Source: JANRLJ01 sp034437895 (lineage in GTDB: Bacteria; Chloroflexota; Anaerolineae; Aggregatilineales; Phototrophicaceae). Taken from it: DNA of 44,011 nt. Shown piece after piece: positions 18,081-24,751 of this stretch. The DNA is taken from positions 1-44,011 of the forward strand of contig DAOTTO010000218.1 of assembly GCA_034437895.1 (NCBI GenBank), read 5' to 3'. The number at the start of each line of letters is the position of its first letter. Position 1 is the stretch's first letter. A program made the translations under genes and the position numbers. Below the pieces are notes generated by a model. It saw nothing but the letters and a program-made list of their open reading frames with translations. It was not told where the DNA came from and made no database searches.

Positions 18081-19280
18081 TCATACGGAAGATGACATTT
18101 TCGTAGTGACCGGCGCATAAACCTCGCGTGATTCAATCACATAGTACGCCAATATCCCCCATTGGACGATTGCGCTGGCGAGCATTGCACCGACAGCACC
18201 TAGCCTTGGCAGCAGCACGAAATTGAGCGCTAGGTTAATCCCAGCTCCGCCTAAAGATGCCCTCAAGACGATACCTGTCCGATTGAGTTTGTAAAAGCGA
18301 TAAACTAGCGGCACATAGCCATAAATCGGCAGGACGAATGCCCCACCAAACAAGAAATAATCGGCTGAGTAACGAATGCCATAGACCACCCATAGCAATC
18401 CATAGGCCGCGCTAAGGGCGGGGATGATTATTACTGCGCCGAGCGTAAACAACTGTATGGAAATCTTGGCAATTGCGTCATCGCTCAAGCGATAAATCCC
18501 TTTCGTATAGGGCGCGATGATAAAGGCCGAGATTGCCTGCACATAAAGCATGAGGTTGATAAAAACTTGATAGTGGCCTACTTCTGTCTGGGGTAAGAAA
18601 TAGCTGACGGCATATAAATCAATGCGCGAAGCTAATAATCCACTAAAACCCAACAAGAAAAATGACGCTGCCCACTTGAAATAATGCAGATTAACACTGG
18701 GAGCTAAATGATGGGTTAAGTCCCGATAATGCCAACGATACACACCCGCTTCAACCACTGCCGAAAGCGTAAATACTAGAATTAACCCATCAACATTGAG
18801 CGACTCATTAACCAAAATGAGGTAAAACGCCACGCTGAAGGCCATCACTGCTTTCAAGAGCGTGGCGAAGACAAAATCACGACGAAAAAGGATGATGACC
18901 TCATAAGATTGTGCGATGACCAAGACTAATCCCCATAATGCGACAAGCACCGTTTGTTTGAGCGAATACCCGAAAAAGACCAGCAATAAACATAGCCCTA
19001 CTGCCAATAGTAAGCGGGTAAACAGGCTCATTTGCCACTGCTGCGCGATTTGATCGGGGTGGCGGCTAAACTCCCGCAGGAGATACTCTTTATTACCCCA
19101 AGAAGCCAAATGAGCGCCGAACTGTATGACGATCATCACACCGACAAATCCGCCCCATAATTCAGGTGATGCCAACCGGATGACGAGCGCGGAATGCATG
19201 ATGCCAAAAATCGGCGCGAGTAGGTTGTTGAGTGAATTTTGGGCGACGGTCAACACCCGTCGGAACGTTTTGCGCTGCAT
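18081..19280 (-). CDS. Polysaccharide flippase-like protein (Wzx/MOP superfamily)
   Basis: The 399-aa product is a polytopic membrane protein resembling the polysaccharide biosynthesis (MOP exporter, RfbX/Wzx-like) family. Recognisable features are the N-terminal amphipathic stretch, several helix pairs, and the late segment LRASLGGAGINLALNFVLLPRLGAVGAMLASAIVQWG, which is typical of these flippases (quoted here as LGGAGINLALNFVLLP and LGAVGAMLASAI). It would move a lipid-linked glycan across the membrane. It is the first gene of the unit with the GT39-like and GT4-like enzymes and is divergent from the DUF6062 gene. It is slightly shorter than usual Wzx proteins. Confidence 0.78.
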   Translation of the reverse strand: MQRKTFRRVLTVAQNSLNNLLAPIFGIMHSALVIRLASPELWGGFVGVMIVIQFGAHLASWGNKEYLLREFSRHPDQIAQQWQMSLFTRLLLAVGLCLLLVFFGYSLKQTVLVALWGLVLVIAQSYEVIILFRRDFVFATLLKAVMAFSVAFYLILVNESLNVDGLILVFTLSAVVEAGVYRWHYRDLTHHLAPSVNLHYFKWAASFFLLGFSGLLASRIDLYAVSYFLPQTEVGHYQVFINLMLYVQAISAFIIAPYTKGIYRLSDDAIAKISIQLFTLGAVIIIPALSAAYGLLWVVYGIRYSADYFLFGGAFVLPIYGYVPLVYRFYKLNRTGIVLRASLGGAGINLALNFVLLPRLGAVGAMLASAIVQWGILAYYVIESREVYAPVTTKMSSSV

Positions 19281-19359
19281 AAAAATAGTCGAAGTCGTGC
19301 CTTTTGCTTATTGTGCCATTATGATAACACCATCGTTCTGAAGTTGCCGAAGGCCGATT

Positions 19360-20049
19360 ATGTTTTCCTCCCCCCAGTATTATGATTTATTGGATAAATT
19401 TGCTGAACCGGGCTGCGCGATATGTAAGCTTCTCCAGCGCGACGCGGCACGTTATATTGACTCTCTGTTGTATGAATATGTGAATGATGTCGCTACACAG
19501 CGTCATTATCGGGCGGCACGTGGGCTGTGTAACGTGCATAGCTGGCAAATGCAGCAGTCTAAAGGGAGTGTGCTTAATATAGCGATTCTGTCCAGCCAAG
19601 CCTTAGACGAAATCGAAACTTTAGAAGCCGGCCCAATGCGCGGGGGATTGAATTTGCGACGGAACAAATCCTCGTTGGCGGATGCCCTCCAACCAACAGC
19701 CCCCTGCCCGGCCTGTACACGCCTTAATGAAGCTGAAGCGATGATTGTGGACTGTCTCGGCAAAAATTTGGATGAACCGCGTTTGCAAACCGCATTCCGC
19801 GACTCGGCTGGCTTGTGCTTGCACCATGTCCGGCTTGTGCTGCGCTATTTGGATAAGCCCGCCCAAGCTGAAACCTTTATCGCTATTCAACGCGATACTT
19901 GGGCGCGTTTACAAGCGGAATTGCAGGAATTTATACGTAAAGCCGATGCGAACTTCACTGGGGAAGGTTTTGGCACTGAAGCGGATAGCTGGCAGCGGGC
20001 GATCAGTGCCTTAGCCGGAGAACCCGGTGTTTTCGGTTTGCGCCGTTAA
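19360..20049 (+). CDS. DUF6062-like Cys/His-rich protein with a duplicated motif
   Basis: The 229-aa soluble protein looks like the DUF6062 family. Two copies of the same metal-binding pattern are visible: Cys19-x2-Cys22 with Cys57-x2-His60 (GLCNVH), and Cys116-x2-Cys119 with Cys153-x2-His156 (GLCLHH). The spacing between the two halves of each site is nearly equal (35 and 34 residues), which argues for an internal duplication and for two CCCH metal sites, probably zinc. No catalytic role is known to me. Its stop overlaps the stop of the convergent M23 gene in a shared TTAA. Confidence 0.7.
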   Translation: MFSSPQYYDLLDKFAEPGCAICKLLQRDAARYIDSLLYEYVNDVATQRHYRAARGLCNVHSWQMQQSKGSVLNIAILSSQALDEIETLEAGPMRGGLNLRRNKSSLADALQPTAPCPACTRLNEAEAMIVDCLGKNLDEPRLQTAFRDSAGLCLHHVRLVLRYLDKPAQAETFIAIQRDTWARLQAELQEFIRKADANFTGEGFGTEADSWQRAISALAGEPGVFGLRR

Positions 20050-21734
20050 TTCAGCGATAATAGCGCCATATTGCGATCAGCCGCGTTCATGAACAAAATA
20101 TGTTGCCCATCTATTGAAACGTCCCAATCCCCGTTCATAATAGTAAATGGGAGTGTTTCGGGCGTAATGAGGATGCGATTTTCACCTGTCGAGAGGTGAT
20201 AATATCCTAATGTATGATAGGCGCTGTTCACATCCAGCGGCAGATAATACACGCTTTCCGCGTCACGCCAGCGCCACCCACCGAACCAAGGAAGCTGTTG
20301 CGGTACTGCCCCGGAAACGGTTTCCATCGTCCATATGCCGTTTATGGCTGCGTCTTCTTGCCATGTCAACATGAACATCAGTCGTCTGCCGCCGGGCGCA
20401 ACACTCATCCCGCGCAGATTGCGCCATGTACCTAGTTCAAAGCGAGTGCTATCGCGGGTATCGAACACTGAATATGTCACCAAGCGCCTTTCACCCGGTA
20501 CGCTAATCAACAACCGATCTGCATCCAACCAGATGGCAGAAGCGCCGGGTTCGCTCACAATCTGTTGGGCGTTTGTGCCTTCGAGATTACTAATCCAGAC
20601 GGATGAAGGTGGCGCGGATTGTCCGGGAATACTGCTGCCGCCGCGCACTGTCCAGACGAGTTTGCTGTTATCTGCGCTTACGGCGGGTGTCATCCCTTGT
20701 GTAATGATGGCGACCTCACCCGCATCGCTCAAACGGCGGATAACCGTCTGTGCGCCGTTATTGAAAATCTGATAAGTGCTATCAGGGGAGGTCACGGCAG
20801 GCGGTGCTTCGCTTGTGAGGCTGGTCATTGTGCCTGTGGAAGCAGACCATTCAAAAACGGATGCACGTTGGTTAGGCTGCCCATCAATCACATAGAATAT
20901 ATCGGGGTTGGTCGGATGCCACCACCGCTGCCAGCAGCAATTGTCATAACCGACGGTTCGCAGCGTGAACGCAGCGTCTTGGGCAAGAGGCTCTAAATTA
21001 CGTATGGGCGCGACATTTGTTGGCGGACGCAGGGGATTGGCTAAAGGCCATGCCGCTTCATAGGCATTCAGCCTCGCACCGCCGAAAGCTGTTTCTGGCT
21101 GATCTTGGAGCGACATCCAGCGACGGGCATTGTCCATATCCCCCTGAAAAAGCGGTGTGCCAAAAGCGGGTAGGCTGGCGAGCATATCCCAATTGGCTTG
21201 AATATAGGCGAGTGGATTATAAGCGGTGCGGTAATTTAGGCTGCGGATTTCCAAATGTAAATGTGGACGTGAGTCGCAAGTGACATCTGGATCACCAGAA
21301 TACCCCACAACTTGCCCCTGTAGGACAAAATCACCGGGGAAAAGAGTCGGCGGCTGGAGTAAATGCCCATACAGGGTGTTAACCTGCTGATCGGGATGAT
21401 AGAGCATTAAGTTATGTGGCCCAGAACCAAAACTCAAATTATCAGAAAAAACGACTTCTCCATCCGCCATTGCGACTAAAGGTGTGCCACACGGCATAGG
21501 CAGATCAAGGCCAAAATGCAGCCCTTGCCCGGCGCTGTACCATTCTGTGCCAAAATTATACGCTCCAGTGGTGTTGCCATAAGCCTGCCCAAAAAGCCAT
21601 GTTCCCGGACCTGGTTCAAGCGCGACAGGCAGGATAAAGGGTGGAATTTCGTCTTGGGCAGTGGTGGCTTCGGCGGAAAAGGTGAGCAGAGCAGCAATAG
21701 CGAGGAAAATTACAATAAAACGGTTTACGTGCAT
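20046..21734 (-). CDS. Secreted M23 (LytM-type) peptidase with C-terminal beta-propeller-like region
   Basis: The 562-aa product has a signal peptide (FIVIFLAIAALLTFSAEATT). The M23 domain lies at about residues 70-185. The zinc ligands are seen in GLHFGLDLPMPCGTPLVAMA (His and Asp of HxxxD) and in RPHLHLEIR (HxH), with GYSGDPD between. M23 enzymes cut peptidoglycan cross-bridges or act as activators of cell-wall hydrolases. The C-terminal half (about residues 260-562) has repeated W/D-rich strands such as SADNSKLVWTVRGG and APGGRRLMFMLTW, resembling TolB/WD-type propeller blades. This is an unusual pairing. The chosen ATG gives the signal peptide directly. Confidence 0.82.
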   Translation of the reverse strand: MHVNRFIVIFLAIAALLTFSAEATTAQDEIPPFILPVALEPGPGTWLFGQAYGNTTGAYNFGTEWYSAGQGLHFGLDLPMPCGTPLVAMADGEVVFSDNLSFGSGPHNLMLYHPDQQVNTLYGHLLQPPTLFPGDFVLQGQVVGYSGDPDVTCDSRPHLHLEIRSLNYRTAYNPLAYIQANWDMLASLPAFGTPLFQGDMDNARRWMSLQDQPETAFGGARLNAYEAAWPLANPLRPPTNVAPIRNLEPLAQDAAFTLRTVGYDNCCWQRWWHPTNPDIFYVIDGQPNQRASVFEWSASTGTMTSLTSEAPPAVTSPDSTYQIFNNGAQTVIRRLSDAGEVAIITQGMTPAVSADNSKLVWTVRGGSSIPGQSAPPSSVWISNLEGTNAQQIVSEPGASAIWLDADRLLISVPGERRLVTYSVFDTRDSTRFELGTWRNLRGMSVAPGGRRLMFMLTWQEDAAINGIWTMETVSGAVPQQLPWFGGWRWRDAESVYYLPLDVNSAYHTLGYYHLSTGENRILITPETLPFTIMNGDWDVSIDGQHILFMNAADRNMALLSLN

Positions 21735-21835
21735 ACCATACCTTCAATAACGTTTGACTTCGTGTTGATTATATCATTTGGTGAAAGGGGTTCGGAAGTT
21801 TCTCATCAAAAACTGTATTTGCCCGTAAAAGCCTG

Positions 21836-21864
21836 TTGCATCTCGGTTTAGTATTCGTTATCAT
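21836..21864 (+). promoter_or_regulatory. Candidate purK promoter giving a leaderless mRNA
   Basis: TTGCAT (21836-21841) and TATCAT (21859-21864; 5 of 6 consensus) are 17 bp apart. The expected start point, about 7 nt after the -10 box, falls at the purK ATG at 21872. There is no Shine-Dalgarno sequence before that ATG. The -35 match is weak (3 of 6). Confidence 0.45.
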
Positions 21865-21871
21865 CATCGTT

Positions 21872-23005
21872 ATGAAAAGACTTGGCATCCTTGGCGGCAA
21901 TCAAGTGGCACAAATGACTGTGCAGGCCGCGATTTCGTTTGGTATTGACACCGCAATTTTAGAACGATTTGCGGATAGCCCGGCCTCGCGCTTAACGCAA
22001 TACAGCGTTGTAGGTGATTGGACGGACGCGGTGGCATTGGGCGAATTTGCCAAGATGTGCGATGTTATCACGCTCGAAAATGAATTCGTAGATGCGTGGG
22101 GCTTGGCGCTTTTGGAAGGGCGCGGTCTATCGGTCTACCCTTCCTCGGAAACGCTCACCCTCACACAAGATAAATTTTGGCAGAAAAATCGTTTGGAGGC
22201 CGAGCATATCTCGCTGCCGGCGTTTCGTGCCGTCGAGACCCCTGATGATGTCATCGCGGTAGGGGAGGCGTTTGGATGGCCTCTTGTGCTTAAGGCGCGG
22301 CGTGATGGGCATGATGGCTATGGCAACGTTATTTTGCAAAAACCTACAGACATCCATGCTGCGTGGACTCAGCTTGTTCGCAGGAACGGGCGCAAGTTGA
22401 TGGTGGAGCAGTTTATCTCGTTTGCTGCCGAACTCGCGGTGATTGTTGTGCGTGGGCGGGATGGGATAATTTGTACTTATCCGGTGGTCGAGACGATTCA
22501 GCGCGATCATATTTGCCATATCGTCCGTGCGCCAGCCCAAATATCATCCGATATTGCACAACGGGCCGCCGCCATCGCTCGTACCGCAGTCGAAGCGGTG
22601 AACGGGGTAGGCGTGTTCGGGGTTGAGTTGTTTTTACTGCATGATGGGACGTTGCTGTTTAACGAGATGGCTCCTCGCCCACATAATGCCGGACATTTTA
22701 CGATTGAAGGCTGCGTTACATCACAATTTGAGAATCACATTCGCGCCGTGATGGGCTGGCCGCTTGGCGCTACTGAAATGATCGCCCCGGCAGCGGTGAT
22801 GGTCAATTTGCTCGGAACACGAGAAGGCATCGTTCACCCCGAAAGTGTACATCATGCCTTGAGTGTCCCCACAGCGCATATCCATTTTTATGGTAAAAGA
22901 GTGGTGGATTTTGGTCACAAGATGGGGCATGTGACGGTACTCGGCGCGACGTTAGAAGAGGCCGAAACCGTCGCGCTTCATGCCGCAAATTGGGTTGATT
23001 TATAA
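21872..23005 (+). CDS. purK: 5-(carboxyamino)imidazole ribonucleotide synthase
   Basis: PurK is an ATP-grasp enzyme that carboxylates AIR with bicarbonate and ATP in purine synthesis. The 377-aa product (from the ATG at 21872) starts MKRLGILGGNQVAQM, the PurK phosphate loop. It continues with TQDKFWQKNRLE, WPLVLKARRDGHDGYGN, the ATP-grasp strand LMVEQFISFAAELAVIVVRG, and FNEMAPRPHNAGHFTIEGC, which carries metal and substrate ligands. The usual GGGQL is GGNQV here. The frame opens earlier at a TTG (21836), but that codon lies within the promoter. PurE is not adjacent. Confidence 0.92.
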   Translation: MKRLGILGGNQVAQMTVQAAISFGIDTAILERFADSPASRLTQYSVVGDWTDAVALGEFAKMCDVITLENEFVDAWGLALLEGRGLSVYPSSETLTLTQDKFWQKNRLEAEHISLPAFRAVETPDDVIAVGEAFGWPLVLKARRDGHDGYGNVILQKPTDIHAAWTQLVRRNGRKLMVEQFISFAAELAVIVVRGRDGIICTYPVVETIQRDHICHIVRAPAQISSDIAQRAAAIARTAVEAVNGVGVFGVELFLLHDGTLLFNEMAPRPHNAGHFTIEGCVTSQFENHIRAVMGWPLGATEMIAPAAVMVNLLGTREGIVHPESVHHALSVPTAHIHFYGKRVVDFGHKMGHVTVLGATLEEAETVALHAANWVDL

Positions 23006-23036
23006 AGCAGTGTAAAAGAAAGCTCTTAAAATCGAA

Positions 23037-23750
23037 CTAGGCGCGGCCTGTGGGCATCCAATAGCCTTGCCCCGGCACCGTCACCACATAGCCTGGACGA
23101 CGTGGATTATCCTCCAATTTCTGCCGCAAGCGAGAAATGTTGACACGCAGCACTGAAAAATCACCCTTACCCGTATAATTATCGCCCCATACTGCCCGTA
23201 GCAGTTCATCATGGGTGACGACCTTACCTGAATTCCGCATTAGGGTAACGAGAATTCCATATTCAATCGGCGTAAGGTGCAGGCGTTTTCCGCTGATGGA
23301 TGCCTGACGACGCGGCATATCGAGTTCGAGACGGCGCACCGTGATTTTTGTTTCGGGTTTGGGTGTCCATTGCACACGACGCAATAGTGCGCGTACCCGT
23401 GCGACAAGTTCTTCCGGCGAAAAAGGCTTCGCCATATAATCATCCGCGCCTGCTTCCAAAGCCAATACGCGATCACGATCTTTCCCGTACCCACTCATCA
23501 CGATCATCGGCAAAAATGAATGTGTCCGCACGAGGCGTAATACGTCTAAACCATGAATATCTGGCAGGTTCAGATCAAGCAGCACAAGGTCGGGGCTGAG
23601 GTTGGCGATTTCATCCAGCGCGGCTTCACCCCGGTCTACGGCGAAGGATTGATAACCGGCACTCGCGAGCAGAGTCGCCACAACTTCAGCGGTATCTTCG
23701 TCATCTTCGACGATTAAAATCTGCATATTTTCTTCTTGCGTCATTACCAT
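23037..23750 (-). CDS. OmpR/PhoB-type response regulator
   Basis: The 237-aa product is a two-domain response regulator. The receiver has the acidic pair in IVEDDEDTAE, the phospho-acceptor Asp59 in LVLLDLNLPD and the Lys in YMAKPFSPEE. The winged-helix DNA-binding domain follows (LTPIEYGILVTLMRNSGKVV, THDELLRAVWG, VNISRLRQKLEDNP, RPGYVVTVPGQGYWM). It resembles KdpE-like regulators, but no kdp genes or sensor kinase lie beside it, so it is an orphan here. The ATG at 23750 has AAGG about 9 nt upstream; a TTG two codons earlier is less likely. Targets are unknown. Confidence 0.88.
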   Translation of the reverse strand: MVMTQEENMQILIVEDDEDTAEVVATLLASAGYQSFAVDRGEAALDEIANLSPDLVLLDLNLPDIHGLDVLRLVRTHSFLPMIVMSGYGKDRDRVLALEAGADDYMAKPFSPEELVARVRALLRRVQWTPKPETKITVRRLELDMPRRQASISGKRLHLTPIEYGILVTLMRNSGKVVTHDELLRAVWGDNYTGKGDFSVLRVNISRLRQKLEDNPRRPGYVVTVPGQGYWMPTGRA

Positions 23751-23867
23751 CGTCAAACGCCTTTATAACTGTATTGTAACATACTCTAGGTTATACCACG
23801 AATTCAAATGATTTGCACACCTTTTACAAATCTAAAAGGGGAAATTAACAAGAAATTCGGAAATAAA

Positions 23868-23891
23868 AACGCTCACGGTTGTGTGAGCGTT
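23868..23891 (-). terminator. Rho-independent terminator after tRNA-Val
   Basis: The perfect 9-bp stem AACGCTCAC (23868-23876) / GTGAGCGTT (23883-23891) has a 6-nt loop. On the minus strand the stem ends in TT and is followed by TTTATTT. It lies 15 nt beyond the 3' end of the tRNA, so it ends the tRNA transcript and insulates the response-regulator gene. Confidence 0.85.
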
Positions 23892-23905
23892 AAAAAATAT
23901 TAGTA

Positions 23906-23978
23906 TGGGCGATGAGGAACTCGAATCCCCGACCTCACGGATGTAAACCATTTGCTCTGCCAACTGAGCTAATCGCCC
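23906..23978 (-). tRNA. tRNA-Val (anticodon UAC)
   Basis: The minus strand folds into a full 73-nt cloverleaf. The acceptor stem is GGGCGAT/ATCGCCC with discriminator A. The D arm is GCTC/GAGC. The anticodon stem AATGG/CCGTG has one A-G mismatch at its outer end. The loop TTTACAT gives anticodon TAC (valine). The T arm is GGGGA/TCCTC with the loop TTCGAGT. No CCA is encoded. It sits 13 nt downstream of the HTH gene and has its own terminator. The weak outer anticodon-stem pair is slightly unusual. Confidence 0.93.
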
Positions 23979-23991
23979 TTTTCTTGCTATT

Positions 23992-24678
23992 TTAATCTAA
24001 CCATTCGGGTTTATCAATACCTATATATGCTTGAATTGCGCCGAAAACATGTTGGATAAATGCCGTACTATTGACTGAAACGTGGCATACACCGAAGTAA
24101 AGTTTTCGCCCTTTTTGTTGACTGGTGTTGGGCATTAGATTAACAATTGACTTACGAAAACAGTTTTGAGGGAGTTGGAGCAGCGTGAGCCAGTGATTTT
24201 CAATTTCCTCCAAACTTATACCATTCCCAATGTAACAATGTACACGAAAAGACATTCGGTCATCAGAAATCATCAAACTTTCACGTAAAAACCGCATATA
24301 AAATTGCATTAAATCAAAATCGGAATTTGATAATTTAAGTTGTCCTCTGCCTTTTGCCCCTTCACCCCAATACAAGATACAACCCGCGATATGCAGCGGG
24401 TCATTTTTTCTGGCTTTTAGGCGGCCTTCTTCTTGATACAACTTTCTCTTTTCACGAGCTTTAATCGCGTTTGCTTTGCCGCCTGTGATCCTGCCGATAT
24501 TGCGATGCTCAGTCCGCTCAATCAATATCTCTTTTTGGTTATCCGTCAACGGAAGATCACGTACCCAAACACTGGCGGAGCTTTTAGACACATGGAGGAC
24601 ATCACATATTTCTTTGAGGGATAAACCTTCCTCACAGCGCAGGCGGCGGGCTTCATTGCGTTCTATGGACTTGGTCAT
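23992..24678 (-). CDS. HTH protein with possible LAGLIDADG-like C-terminal region
   Basis: The 228-aa product starts at an ATG with AGGAG about 10 nt upstream. Residues 8-45 form a helix-turn-helix (GLSLKEICDVLHVSKSSASV, WVRDLPL). The rest resembles a widespread group of HTH proteins with the pattern 'YWGEGAK...LSNSD..L..FY.RFLRE' (here ILYWGEGAKGRGQLKLSNSD). That pattern recalls the folded half of LAGLIDADG homing endonucleases, although I see no clear catalytic DG motif. It follows the intein-bearing dcd by 73 nt and precedes tRNA-Val by 13 nt. It may be a mobile-element remnant or a regulator. The family is uncertain. Confidence 0.62.
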   Translation of the reverse strand: MTKSIERNEARRLRCEEGLSLKEICDVLHVSKSSASVWVRDLPLTDNQKEILIERTEHRNIGRITGGKANAIKAREKRKLYQEEGRLKARKNDPLHIAGCILYWGEGAKGRGQLKLSNSDFDLMQFYMRFLRESLMISDDRMSFRVHCYIGNGISLEEIENHWLTLLQLPQNCFRKSIVNLMPNTSQQKGRKLYFGVCHVSVNSTAFIQHVFGAIQAYIGIDKPEWLD

Positions 24679-24751
24679 GGGGTTAGGACTCCTGTTCTGT
24701 CTGTTGAAAGGAGTATAACGCCATTTTTGCCTAGCTGATAATACAATTTGG

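Noticed and set aside
23906..24678. tRNA-Val as an integration site of a mobile element
   Set aside because: No integrase gene and no second copy of the tRNA 3' end were seen in the window.
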